Positions 1 through 8,492 of a stretch of DNA of 64,000 nt are shown here, one piece after another. Position 1 is the first letter of the stretch. Each line of letters starts with the position of its first letter. The translations under genes and the position numbers were made by a program. Source of the DNA: Nocardiopsis sp. CNR-923. GTDB taxonomy: Bacteria > Actinomycetota > Actinomycetes > Streptosporangiales > Streptosporangiaceae. Location: contig NZ_MKKC01000142.1 in the NCBI RefSeq assembly GCF_001942255.1, positions 62,001-126,000 of the forward strand, in the 5' to 3' direction. Under the pieces are notes generated by a model. It did no database searches. It was not told the DNA's origin and worked only from the letters and a program-made list of their open reading frames with translations.

Positions 1-607
1 CCTTGGGGATGAGCGCGAACCCGGCGACCAGGGCCAGCAGAGCGAAGGGAGCGCCGAAGAAGAACGTCCAGCGCCAGCCGAGGGACATGAGGAGTCCGCC
101 GAACAGCAGTCCGGAGGAGAAGCCGCTCGCGCCGAAGACGGTGTAGACGGACAGGGCGCGGTTGCGCTGTCGGCCCTCGGCGAAGGTCGTGGTGAGGATG
201 GACAGCCCGGTGGGAGCGGTGAACGCGGCCGCGATGCCCTTGATGAAGCGGCTGGCGACGAGTAGGGCGCCGCTGTCCACCAGACCCCCGATGACGGAGG
301 CGAGGGCGAAGACGCCCAGGGCGATGAGGAACACCCTGCGGCGGCCGAGGAGGTCGGCCGTGCGGCCGCCGAGCAGGAGGAAACCGCCGAAGCCGAGGAC
401 GTAGCCGCTGATCACCCACTGGAGGGTGGCGGTGGGCAGGTCGAGTTCGGCCCCGATGGAGGGAAGCGCGACGGCGACCATCGAGACGTCGAGGCCGTCG
501 AGGAAGAGGGCGAGTGAGAGGACGATGAGCAGCGCCCACAGCCGGGGCGACCACCGTTCGTCGTCCCGTGTGATCCGGGAGGTGCTGTGGGTCTGTGGAG
601 TGGTCAT
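1..607 (-). CDS. MFS drug exporter, DHA2 (EmrB/QacA) type, N-terminal part
   Basis: The ATG is at 607 and the frame stays open to the left edge, so only about 202 N-terminal residues are present. A hydrophilic N-terminus leads into a first membrane segment ending in LFLDGLDVSMVAVALPSIG, the typical MFS TM1 pattern. Motif A follows as GGRTADLLGRRRVF, and further hydrophobic helices reach the edge. Family knowledge says such proteins are proton-driven exporters of drugs or toxic metabolites in the cytoplasmic membrane. The gene is divergent from a MarR regulator across an 87-bp spacer with inverted repeats, which points to control by that regulator. The substrate cannot be told. No frameshift is seen in the visible part. 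Confidence 0.88.
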   Translation of the reverse strand, partial: MTTPQTHSTSRITRDDERWSPRLWALLIVLSLALFLDGLDVSMVAVALPSIGAELDLPTATLQWVISGYVLGFGGFLLLGGRTADLLGRRRVFLIALGVFALASVIGGLVDSGALLVASRFIKGIAAAFTAPTGLSILTTTFAEGRQRNRALSVYTVFGASGFSSGLLFGGLLMSLGWRWTFFFGAPFALLALVAGFALIPK

Positions 608-622
608 GCGCCGAGACATTAC

Positions 623-656
623 ATGCGTGCACATTTATTGTCTACGCATTAAATGT
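623..656. promoter_or_regulatory. Candidate MarR operator between exporter and regulator
   Basis: This AT-rich stretch in a GC-rich spacer has two interleaved inverted repeats. ATGCGT (623-628) pairs with ACGCAT (644-649), and ACATTTA (631-637) pairs with TAAATGT (650-656). It lies between the exporter start (607) and the MarR start (695), where a divergent-pair operator is expected. The regulator link is inferred from position. Confidence 0.55.
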
Positions 657-694
657 CATTGCATGAAATCTTGTCGCGTGTTAGGATCCCGACC

Positions 695-1090
695 ATGCCC
701 CTGACACCGGACGTCGAGCTGTGTGAGCGGTGGCGGCAGCTGATGACCCGCTACCACGACATCTCGTGCGCGCTGGAGCGGGCCCTGAGCCAGCAGCACG
801 ACCTGGGGATCAGCGAGTTCGAGACGCTCGACCTCCTCGTCACGTCCCCGTGCGACAAACAGTTCGTCCACGAACTGCAGGCGAACATGCACCTGAGCCA
901 GAGCGCTCTCTCGCGGACCGTCGCCCGGCTGGAGAAGCGCGGGCTGGTCACGCGGGCGATGTGCTCCAACGACCGACGGGCGGTCACCGTGGCCCCCACC
1001 GAGGCGGGCCGTCGGCTCCACGCCGAGGCCGCGCCCACGCACGCGGCCATCCTGTCCGAGCACAGGGGCGATCTCCAGTCACAGGCGTAA
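695..1090 (+). CDS. MarR-family transcriptional regulator
   Basis: A 131-residue winged-helix protein. After an N-terminal helix (ELCERWRQLMTRYHDISCALERAL) comes the DNA-binding core, with MHLSQSALSRTVARLEKRGLV as recognition region and a wing CSNDRRAVTVAPTEAGRRL. Size and motifs fit MarR dimers that repress exporters or oxidative-stress genes and leave DNA when ligand binds. The start at 695 has AGGA at 683-686. An in-frame ATG at 653 lies inside the inverted repeats and is less likely. The divergent MFS exporter is the obvious target, and autoregulation is likely. The C-terminus after the wing is short for the family. Confidence 0.88.
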   Translation: MPLTPDVELCERWRQLMTRYHDISCALERALSQQHDLGISEFETLDLLVTSPCDKQFVHELQANMHLSQSALSRTVARLEKRGLVTRAMCSNDRRAVTVAPTEAGRRLHAEAAPTHAAILSEHRGDLQSQA

Positions 1091-1277
1091 CGTCTGCGGG
1101 GGCCGCGCGGGAACGGAGTCGTCCACAGATCGCGACAGGCCGTTGAGACGGCCGTCGACGTGCGGCATCCTCAAGGGTGAGAGCACTCCGACGTCCACAC
1201 CGGATCCGCACCAGACGGGTCCACCCCGCGAACGGCTAGCTGATACCCACTCCCCTGTCCACGCTGTGGCCACATGC

Positions 1278-1296
1278 GGTCACACCACGTGTGACC
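1278..1296. promoter_or_regulatory. 19-bp inverted repeat upstream of the Tad operon
   Basis: GGTCACACCACGTGTGACC has perfect 8-base arms around a 3-base centre. It lies in the 434-bp gap between the MarR gene and the first gene of the Tad operon (start 1525). It looks like a dimer operator for the operon, but no binding protein can be named. The rest of the gap shows no convincing gene. Confidence 0.45.
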
Positions 1297-1524
1297 CGTG
1301 CGGAGGTACACGACCCCGCCACGACGCGATCCACACCGGCCAGCGACGGAACGCCGTCACCGGACCGGCCCCAGCCCACGCCCGCCCTCCCGACCCCGGC
1401 CCGCCTCCGCTCCGTGTTCCACGGGGCGGGACGCGCGGTCTCCCCCACCCGCCCACACATTCGTTACGATGCGACCGAGTGGCACCTTCGGCGCGGGACG
1501 CCGCTCCCGTCCCGAAGGACCCAC

Positions 1525-2532
1525 ATGCGCAGAACCGATGGAGCTTGCCCCGTGTCCCATGCCCTACCTCGGTCGACCACGACCGTCGCCCTGTTGGCGG
1601 ACATCCCGAGCACGGGCCACGTGGGCGAGGTCCGGGCACGACGGTTCCCGATGCACGGCGACGGCATCGGCGAGCGCAGCGCGGCGTTCGTCGACTTCGC
1701 CCGCGAGGAGGTCACGGCGGGCCGCAAGGTCATCGCGCTCCTGCCCGCCTGGCAGGCCGCGGACGCCGAGCGGGCGGTCAACTTCGCCCGTGCGTCCCTG
1801 CGCACCGACCACGTCGCCGGGGTCACCGTCGGCCTCTCGCCCCTGGCCCTGTCCCTGGTCGCCGACCAGCTCGCCTACCTCGCCCCCTACCTCCCTCCGG
1901 GAATGGTCGCCGCGCTTTGCGAGGAGCTGCCCCGGCACGTGCTGGCCGGGGCCTGGCTGCGCACCGTCTCCGGCCTGTCCACCATCCCCACGTCGTTACG
2001 GCAGCACGTGGGATCCTTCGCCCCGTCGGTGTCCTTCCTCGCCTACTGCGCGCCCATCCCCCAGGTGGGACGCCTACGCCCGGCCGACTTCCCGAGCAGC
2101 CTCCCCTTCCGGCCCGTCCCACCGGTCCAGCTGCTCTACTCCACCCCCGACCCCGGCATCACCGGAGTCTTCGACGACCACCTGCCCCAGGCCATCCAGC
2201 CGGTGGCCACCCGGTCCCTGCCCGCCCAACCGCTCGGCCCCACCTACTGGGGCACCGGCAAGTACGTGGAGTTCGTCGCGTTGAGCGCCCACCCCCAGGC
2301 CCTCGCCTACGCGGCCAGCGCGATCCGCGCCAGCACCTGCTCATGGTGCGGCGAAGCCATGGCCGCCGAGCGCTGCCCCTTCTGCTCCGCCACCGCGGCC
2401 CGGGCCCCCTCGCCCCCAACGCCCCCCAGACCCGCCGACCCGCCCGCGCACCGTCCCCCACCGTCTGCGGACCGGCCCAGCGGGAAGGCCGCCGCTCCCC
2501 AGCCCGACACCCCGCGCACCTACTCGCGCTGA
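1525..2532 (+). CDS. Unknown protein with C-terminal zinc ribbon, head of Tad operon
   Basis: A predicted protein of 335 residues that I do not recognise. The ATG at 1525 has GAAGGA five bases upstream and is preferred over the GTG at 1291. Residues about 15-265 look globular and mixed alpha/beta, with no signal peptide or clear membrane helix. Around residues 270-290 is a CSWC...CPFC pair, a classic zinc-ribbon knuckle, followed by a Pro/Ala-rich tail. It precedes the Tad genes in the same direction, so an accessory role in that system is plausible but inferred. Third positions are strongly G/C, supporting real coding. Confidence 0.7.
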   Translation: MRRTDGACPVSHALPRSTTTVALLADIPSTGHVGEVRARRFPMHGDGIGERSAAFVDFAREEVTAGRKVIALLPAWQAADAERAVNFARASLRTDHVAGVTVGLSPLALSLVADQLAYLAPYLPPGMVAALCEELPRHVLAGAWLRTVSGLSTIPTSLRQHVGSFAPSVSFLAYCAPIPQVGRLRPADFPSSLPFRPVPPVQLLYSTPDPGITGVFDDHLPQAIQPVATRSLPAQPLGPTYWGTGKYVEFVALSAHPQALAYAASAIRASTCSWCGEAMAAERCPFCSATAARAPSPPTPPRPADPPAHRPPPSADRPSGKAAAPQPDTPRTYSR

Positions 2533-2596
2533 CGCCCCCGCACACGCGGACCGCCCACGACCGTACAGGAATCGGAACGGCCCCCGGATCCCGGTC

Positions 2597-2616
2597 CTGG
2601 AGGATCGATCCTCCAG
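2597..2616. promoter_or_regulatory. Perfect 20-bp palindrome
   Basis: CTGGAGGATCGATCCTCCAG is a perfect palindrome in the 148-bp gap before the small gene at 2681. It could be an operator or the stem of a short hairpin. A short CAGCAC-type repeat follows at about 2638-2655. No T-run follows, so a terminator is less likely. Confidence 0.4.
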
Positions 2617-2680
2617 CCCGCACGGCCGCGGGCCGCCAGCACCAGCACCAGCACCAGTCAAGCCCGGAGGAGGCAACCAG

Positions 2681-3013
2681 TTGGCCACGTTCCACGCGAG
2701 GCGGCGGGTCCGCCGGGCCGGGCCACCTCAGTGGCCCGCTCGGGAACCCGCGTCGGCGAACACCCTCGGGACCGAGAACGCGCCGGGGCGCGACCGCCGC
2801 GGGGCACCCGGACGGGAGCACGCGCGAGAGAGGACAGCCGCTGTCCCACGCGCCGGGGACACCCACGCCGACCGGGTGGCCGTCCGCGACACCGCCGAGT
2901 TCGACGTCACCACCGTGCACGGCATCCACCACCGACACGTCCGTCCGCTCCAGCGCGCGGACGGCCACGCCTACATCACACAGAGGGAGGGAGGGGCCCG
3001 CACCCCGGCCTGA
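2681..3013 (+). CDS. Small unknown protein in Tad operon
   Basis: A 110-residue ORF from a TTG start with a strong GGAGGAGG ribosome site seven bases upstream (2666-2673). The N-terminus is Arg-rich and probably disordered. The C-terminus (FDVTTVHGIHHRHVRPLQ... HAYITQREGG) looks structured. G/C at third positions is high throughout. I do not recognise the family. It lies between the zinc-ribbon protein and the CpaB-like gene on the same strand, so it is probably part of the pilus operon. Confidence 0.55.
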   Translation: MATFHARRRVRRAGPPQWPAREPASANTLGTENAPGRDRRGAPGREHARERTAAVPRAGDTHADRVAVRDTAEFDVTTVHGIHHRHVRPLQRADGHAYITQREGGARTPA

Positions 3014-3041
3014 ACGCCAGTGCTCGCGCCCCAACAAGTTG

Positions 3042-3818
3042 ATGAACCCCCGTCAGCGACGAGGTGTCCTCCTCATGATCGTGGCGGCGATCGGCGCCGT
3101 CGCCGTGTTCGTCTCCGTGTTCACCTACCTCACCTCCCAGCAGGAGCGGCTGGGCGACACCGTGACCGTGCTGCGGCTGGCGGAGGACGTGGACGCCTAC
3201 CAGCCGATCGGCGAGGACTCCGTCGAACGTGTCCAGGTGCCGAGCATCTACTTCGATCCGGAGGTCTTCATCACCGATCTCGGCGAGATCGAGACCCCCT
3301 CCGACCAGCGACTGGTCGCGGCCTCCTTCATGGAGGCGGGCGTCTACCTCCAGCACGGCATGGTCATGCCCCAGCCGACGCTGACCACGGGCGAGCGGGA
3401 GATCGCCATCATGGTCGACGCCGAGACGGGTGTGGCCGGCAAGGTCCAGCGCGGCTCCATCGTGGACATCTACGGCACGTTCGAGGCACGCGACCACGGC
3501 GAGGCCTGCGCGGTGCGCGTCATCACCGAGGTCGAGGTCCTCGACATCGGGGAACTGCGCACCCAGGAGAACGCCGCCGGCGGTGTCGCCGGGGTCGTCC
3601 CGGTGACCTTCCGGCTGGAAGCTCAGGACGCGCTCCAACTCGCCTACGCCGAGGACTTCTCGGCCAAGCTGCGCCTGGCCCTGGTCAGCCCCGACGGTGG
3701 TGGCTCACCGGGCGAAGCCGAGTTCTGCAGCGGCGACTTCGCCGACATCATCGGCGCCCAGGACCAGGAGGACGACACCACCACGACGGACCAGCGGCGC
3801 ACGCCGCGGGGGGAGTAG
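3042..3818 (+). CDS. cpaB: CpaB/RcpC-like pilus assembly protein (SAF domain)
   Basis: A predicted protein of 258 residues. An N-terminal membrane anchor (VLLMIVAAIGAVAVFVSVFTYL, split by charge at its ends) is followed by an SAF-like region beginning VTVLRLAEDVDAYQPIGEDSVE. Next is an RcpC-type part with EREIAIMVDAETGVAGKVQRGSIVDIYG. In Tad systems this protein stabilises the secretion channel or the passage through the wall. The ATG at 3042 directly follows an in-frame TTG at 3039 and has only a weak ribosome site, so the exact start is uncertain. The frame is open upstream for over 1.8 kb, but only this part resembles a protein family. It is followed three bases later by the CpaE-like gene, indicating one operon. 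Confidence 0.85.
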   Translation: MNPRQRRGVLLMIVAAIGAVAVFVSVFTYLTSQQERLGDTVTVLRLAEDVDAYQPIGEDSVERVQVPSIYFDPEVFITDLGEIETPSDQRLVAASFMEAGVYLQHGMVMPQPTLTTGEREIAIMVDAETGVAGKVQRGSIVDIYGTFEARDHGEACAVRVITEVEVLDIGELRTQENAAGGVAGVVPVTFRLEAQDALQLAYAEDFSAKLRLALVSPDGGGSPGEAEFCSGDFADIIGAQDQEDDTTTTDQRRTPRGE

Positions 3819-3821
3819 ACG

Positions 3822-5237
3822 TTGAACTTCCGAGTTCTGGCCGGGATGCCCAACTCCGAGGCGGAGATGGTCCTGGCCGCGCGCTTCGAGGAACTGGCCA
3901 CCGCCGATCTGGTGGCCTCCCGCCCCACCACGTCCGCCCTGATGGACGCCGCCGGCGAGTTCCCCGAAGTCGACGTCGTGCTTGTCCACCAGGACCTGGG
4001 GCCGGCGCCGGTGTTCGACGCGATTCGGGACCTGTCCCACCGCCATCCCCAACTGGCGATCCTGCTCGTGTCCACCACCATGGACCCCGACACGTTCACC
4101 GGCGCCATGGAGGCCGGAGCGCGCGGCGTGCTCGCCGAGGACGCCGGTATCGCCGAACTGGAGGCCCGCGTGGCCAGGGCCGCCGAGTGGTCGCGGACGC
4201 TCCGCCGCCACCTGGAGTCGGCCACCCTCGACCTGCCCGCCTCGGGCGTGCGCGGCCGCATCCTCACGGTCAGCGGGGCCAAGGGCGGGGTGGGCACGAC
4301 CACGTGCGCGGTGCACCTGTCGATGGCGGCCGCCGGAGCGGGACGGGTGGTCTGCCTGGTCGACCTCGACCTCCAGACCGGCGACCTGCCCGCCTTCCTC
4401 AACCTGCGGCACCGGCGCTCGATCAGCGACCTGGTCGAGGCCGGGGACGACATCAGCCCGGGCATGCTGTCGGAGACCCTGTACGTGGACCCGCGCGGCC
4501 CGCACGTGCTGCTCGCCCCCGAGCACGGGGAGCGGGGCGAGGACGCCGACGCCCGAGCCACCCGACGGATCCTGTCGGCCCTGCGGTCCCGCTACGAACT
4601 GGTGATCGTGGACTGCGGGTCGACCATGAACGAGGCCACGGCCATGGCGGTGGAACTGGCCGACACCGCCGTGGTCACCGTCACCCCGGACGTCCCCGCG
4701 ATGCGCGGCGCCCAGCGACTGATGGCGATGTGGGATCGTCTGCAGATCCGCACACAGGACTCGGTGTTCTGCCTGGTCACCCGGCACAGCCGCAGGAACG
4801 AGGTGCAGCCGGACTTCCTGCGGCAGCTCATGGGCACACGGGTTCTGCGCACCCCCGTCCCGGCCAACTACCGCGCGCTGGAACCGGGCGAGAACAACGG
4901 CGACCCGACCAAGGTCACCGACGAGGCGCTGCGCAGGGCCTTCGCGCGCCTGGCCGGAGAACTGAACCTGCTCAACGCCCCTGACCAGGGAACAGGGGGC
5001 GGCAAGGGCACGGTCTCGGCCGTCCAGTCCGGCGGGGTGGGCGCCCCCGCGCGCTCGGCCGCCGCCCGGGGCGGCTCACCCTCCACCCGCGACGTGTCCG
5101 GCTTCCTCAACGCCACCGCGCCCGAGAGCGCGCGCTCCACGTCCAACGGACACCCGGGAACGCCGCCGGGGCCGTCGTTGAAGGACTACCGGCCAGGCTC
5201 CGGGGTGCCCGGAGGATCGGGTGGGTTCCGTGAGTGA
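3822..5237 (+). CDS. tadZ: CpaE/TadZ-like P-loop ATPase with receiver-like N-terminus
   Basis: A predicted protein of 471 residues, TTG start with GGGGGAG upstream. Residues 1-125 look like a degenerate response-regulator receiver. Residues about 145-385 form a MinD/ParA-type ATPase with the deviant Walker A KGGVGTTT at 154-161 and DLDLQTGDLPAFLNL as the DxD region. The last 80 residues are Gly/Pro/Ala-rich and probably disordered. TadZ proteins place the Tad machine in the cell. The stop overlaps the next start by eight bases, so translation is probably coupled. The frame is intact. Confidence 0.9.
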   Translation: MNFRVLAGMPNSEAEMVLAARFEELATADLVASRPTTSALMDAAGEFPEVDVVLVHQDLGPAPVFDAIRDLSHRHPQLAILLVSTTMDPDTFTGAMEAGARGVLAEDAGIAELEARVARAAEWSRTLRRHLESATLDLPASGVRGRILTVSGAKGGVGTTTCAVHLSMAAAGAGRVVCLVDLDLQTGDLPAFLNLRHRRSISDLVEAGDDISPGMLSETLYVDPRGPHVLLAPEHGERGEDADARATRRILSALRSRYELVIVDCGSTMNEATAMAVELADTAVVTVTPDVPAMRGAQRLMAMWDRLQIRTQDSVFCLVTRHSRRNEVQPDFLRQLMGTRVLRTPVPANYRALEPGENNGDPTKVTDEALRRAFARLAGELNLLNAPDQGTGGGKGTVSAVQSGGVGAPARSAAARGGSPSTRDVSGFLNATAPESARSTSNGHPGTPPGPSLKDYRPGSGVPGGSGGFRE

Positions 5238-5707
5238 CGGGCCCGTCATCCGACAGGACGGCCCGCGGGACCGGCGCCGGGCGGAGGCCGGTGCGCTCCC
5301 TCGACGGAGCACGCGGCGCCGTGCGCGCCGAGGCGATCACGGCGGCGTCATCGTGGAGTTCGCCGCCGTCGTTCCGTTCCTCATGTTGGCGCTGGCCTGG
5401 TGTGGCAGGTGCTGCTGCTCGGGATCACCTCCATGTACGCCTCGCACGGCGCGGCCGAGGCCGCCCGTCAGGCGGCGGTGACCCCCGACGACCTCGAACG
5501 CATCGACGCGGAGGCCAGGCGGCGGGTCCAGTCCCCGTGGAACGGCGAGGACGTGCTCACCGTGGCCGTCGTCGAGCGCGACGCGCCCGGTACGCCCAGG
5601 TCACCATGGCGATGCCGTTGTTCCTGCCGGGCACGGACGGCCCCTGGGACGTCACCGCCGAATCCCGGGTCGTGACCGAGGTCGAGCCCATGGGGGTGAC
5701 ACCGTGA
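5230..5707 (+). CDS. TadE-like pseudopilin, two apparent frameshifts
   Basis: The GTG start at 5230 overlaps the end of the CpaE-like gene. The product begins with a basic leader (RRARRGDHGG) and the TadE signature VIVEFAAVVPFLMLALA, one membrane helix. The frame then breaks near 5395, where restoring one base in GCC(C)TGG gives ALALVWQVLLLGITSMYASHG. It breaks again near 5586, where one base gives ERDARRYAQVTMAMPLFLPG. The mended protein is about 159 residues and ends VEPMGVTP at 5707. TadE proteins are minor pilins of the Tad machine. Both shifts are single losses, so sequencing error is likelier than a dead gene. Confidence 0.75.
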
Positions 5708-6105
5708 TCCGGACGTCCGCGCGGGCACGGCGCCTCGCACTGGGCGACCGCCCCCGCCGCGACTCCGATCGGGGCGGACCGCTCCTGGAGTTCGCCGCGA
5801 TGTTCCCGATCCTGCTCCTGGTCTGCGTCATGGCGATCGAGGCGTTCCTGGCCTTCGTCGCGGTCGAGCGGCTGGAGTCGGCCGCCCGCGCCGGGGCGCG
5901 CGTGGCCGGCGCCGAACAGCTGGCCGGGGCCGAACAGGCGGCCCGCGCGGCCCTGCCGACGTGGCTGGACGACGCGACGATCACCAGCGGCGCCAACGAC
6001 AGCGACGGCTACTACGTGGAGGTCTCCCACCCGATCCCGATCGTGTTCTCGTCCGCGGGGTTCGACCTGACGCTCACCCGCCGCGTGGACATGCCCAATG
6101 TCTGA
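5704..6105 (+). CDS. TadE/TadF-like minor pilin
   Basis: A predicted protein of 133 residues. The GTG start overlaps the preceding stop by four bases (GTGA), indicating translational coupling. A basic leader is followed by GGPLLEFAAMFPILLLVCV, the TadE helix with the conserved Glu five residues into the hydrophobic stretch. Then comes AFLAFVAVERLESAARAGARVAGAEQ and a soluble C-terminal domain that includes WLDDATITSGANDSDGYYV. The expected role is a minor pilin or pseudopilin in the membrane, processed or inserted with the Tad machine. The frame is intact. The CpaF gene follows after 59 bases. Confidence 0.85.
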   Translation: MIRTSARARRLALGDRPRRDSDRGGPLLEFAAMFPILLLVCVMAIEAFLAFVAVERLESAARAGARVAGAEQLAGAEQAARAALPTWLDDATITSGANDSDGYYVEVSHPIPIVFSSAGFDLTLTRRVDMPNV

Positions 6106-6164
6106 CTCGAACCCGGCACGCGGCCGCTCCGCCGCACGGGTCCCCAGGGAAGGAGTGCAGAGCC

Positions 6165-7489
6165 GTGGGCCTGAAGGACCGGCTTGAGGAGGACCGCGCC
6201 AACGAAGGGCGCGGCGACCGCGGGAGCGTGACGCACTGGCGGCGACGCCTGTTGGAGGAGATCAACCTGGAGGACCTCACCCGGCTGACGCTGGCCCAGC
6301 GCCGCGTGCGGCTGGAGAAGGTCGTCGGGCACATCCTCTCCCGTGAGGGGCCGGTGTTGTCCGACCGCGAGCGGTCACTGCTCATCCGGAGGGTGGTCGA
6401 CGAGGCGCTCGGTCTGGGCGTGCTCGAACCGCTGCTGGCGGACGAAACCGTCACCGAGATCATGGTCAACGGCCCGGACCACGTGTTCATCGAGCGCGCT
6501 GGCCGGATGCAGCGGGTCGACGCCGCGTTCAACGGCGAGGAGCAGCTGTACCAGACCATCGACCGGATCGTCTCCCTGGTCAACCGGAGGGTGGACGAGT
6601 CCTCTCCGATGGTGGACGCGCGTCTGCCCACCGGCGAGCGGGTGAACGTGATCATCCCGCCGCTGTCGCTGTCCGGCCCCATCCTGACCATCCGCCGGTT
6701 CCCCAAGCCCTACCCGATCGACGAACTGGTCAGATGGGGAGTCTGGACGCGGCCACCGGCATCCTGCTGTCCGCGATGGTCCGGGCGCGGTTCAACATCG
6801 TGGTGTCGGGGGGCACCGGGACCGGGAAGACGACCTTCCTCAACGCCATGTCGGCGTTCGTGCCGACCAGCGAGCGCATCGTCACCATCGAGGACTCGGC
6901 CGAGCTCCAACTGATGCAGGACCACGTCGTGCGTCTGGAGTCGCGTCCCCCCAACATCGAGGGCAGGGGCCAGATCAGCATCCGCGACCTGGTCCGCAAC
7001 GCCCTGCGGATGCGGCCGGACCGGATCATCGTTGGCGAGGTCCGCGGCGCGGAGACCATCGACATGCTCCAGGCGATGAACACCGGCCACGACGGGTCAC
7101 TGGTCACCGTGCACGCCAACTCGGCCGACGACGCGATCCACCGCCTCCAGACCCTGGCGACCCTGGGTGAGGGGCTGGTCCCCTACGAGGCGATTCGCGA
7201 CCAGATCAACGACGCCGTGGACGCCATCGTGCACCTGGGCCGGTGGCCGGACGGATCGCGCCGGGTCAACGAGGTGTCCGTGGTCTCCTCCCGAAGGCGC
7301 GAGGAGTTCCGGTTGGACACCGTGATGAAGTTCGAGGCGCTGCCGATGGCCGCCAACCGGGCGGTCGAGGGCGAGTTCCGGCACCTGCCGCTGCCCCGGC
7401 ACGTCGCAGGGCGGATCTACCAGGTGGGCGAGAGCGTCCCGGCCGCGTTCGGCGTGGTACCGGAGGACCGACCCAGGGGCGAGCGGTGA
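6165..7489 (+). CDS. tadA: CpaF/TadA secretion ATPase, one apparent frameshift
   Basis: The GTG start has AAGGAG about nine bases upstream. The first frame carries the N-terminal domain up to LTIRRFPKPYPIDELVR. Near 6732 one base is missing, and restoring it (GTC AGN ATG GGG) continues as MGSLDAATGILLSAM with Walker A GGTGTGKTT and the Walker B region RPDRIIVGEVRGAETIDM. The mended protein is about 441 residues, normal for TadA. It is the hexameric ATPase that powers pilus assembly or secretion from the cytoplasmic face, working with TadB and TadC next door. The shift is probably a sequencing error. Confidence 0.88.
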
Positions 7490-7547
7490 GCCGCCCCGCG
7501 CCGCCCGACGGGGCGCGAGCGTTCCGTCCACTCCGAAGGGAGCCCCG

Positions 7548-8479
7548 GTGACCTGGCAGTTCCTGGCCATTCTCGGTGGCCTGGTCATCGTGCTCGCACT
7601 GGCGATGTGGGCGCTGTGGGAGTTCGTGGCCAGCGCGAAGACGCGGCGGTTGATCGCCGCGCGCAGCGCGCTGGCCCAGGCCGAGTACGAGGCGTCCACG
7701 CCGTCGGCGCGGTTGGACCTGGCGATCCACCGCACGCAGTGGGGCGCCCGGCTGTACCGGCGGATCAACCGTTCCGGCGCGCAGGTGCGGCTGTCGACCT
7801 TCGTGGTCGCCCTCGTGGGCGGCTCGCTGCTCGCCGTGGTCGTGGTCTGGCAGGTGCTGGCCCCCGTGCTGGGACTGCTCGCGGCTGGCGGCGTGGCATT
7901 CCTGTTCTTCTCCTACCTGAACCGGGCCGAGGCCAAGCGGCGCGAGGAGTTCACCGCGCAACTGCCGACGTGGCACGGGTGCTGGGCAACGCCACCTCGG
8001 CGGGGCTGGCGCTGCCGACGGCGGTGTCGATGGCCGCGGAGGAGCTGGACGGCCCCGCGGGTGAGGAGCTGGGCCGCATGGCCGAGTCGATGAAGGTGGG
8101 CGCGAGCTTCGAGGAGGCGGTCGCCGAGCTGCGCGAGCGGATGCCGTCGCGGGAGCTCGGAGTGCTCCTGTCGACGCTGGTCGTGGCGTCCCGTTCCGGT
8201 GGCTCGCTGGTCACGGCGCTGCGCAACATCTCCAGCACGCTGGAGAACCGCAAGGAGACGCGGCGCGAGGTGCGGACCATTCTCAGCGAGACGACGAGCA
8301 CGGTCTGGGCGCTGGGGTTCATGTCGGTGGGCGCCCTGTTCATGATCAACGCCATCGAACCCGGGATCCTGCGGACGATGACCACCTCCCCCTCGGGGGT
8401 GGCGGTGTTGCTGGTGGTGGCCGCCCTGTACACCGTGGGCTTCCTCCTGGTCGCCCGGATCACCAAATTCGACCTGTAG
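7548..8479 (+). CDS. tadB: TadB-like inner-membrane platform protein, one apparent frameshift
   Basis: The start at 7548 is GTG, and the first helix is FLAILGGLVIVLALAMWALW. Two further hydrophobic segments follow (FVVALVGGSLLAVVVVWQVL and a following one). The frame is lost near 7971, where CTGCC(G)GACGTGG restores QLPDVARVLGNATSAGLALP. The remainder is the T2SSF domain, ending in helices near WALGFMSVGALFMINAI and VLLVVAALYTVGFLLVARI. The mended length is about 310 residues. TadB with TadC forms the membrane platform on which the TadA ATPase acts. The TadC gene follows after 13 bases. Confidence 0.87.
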
Positions 8480-8492
8480 AGAGGCGTGTCCG

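Noticed and set aside
1143..3041. The open frame upstream of the CpaB-like start could make an 891-residue protein
   Set aside because: The upstream part is Pro/Arg-rich, has no family match and overlaps better-supported genes in other frames; it is a GC-rich shadow.
6700..6760. Programmed ribosomal frameshifting in the TadA gene
   Set aside because: No slippery heptamer or conserved example in tadA is known to me, and the same type of shift is found in many unrelated genes here; a sequencing error is simpler.
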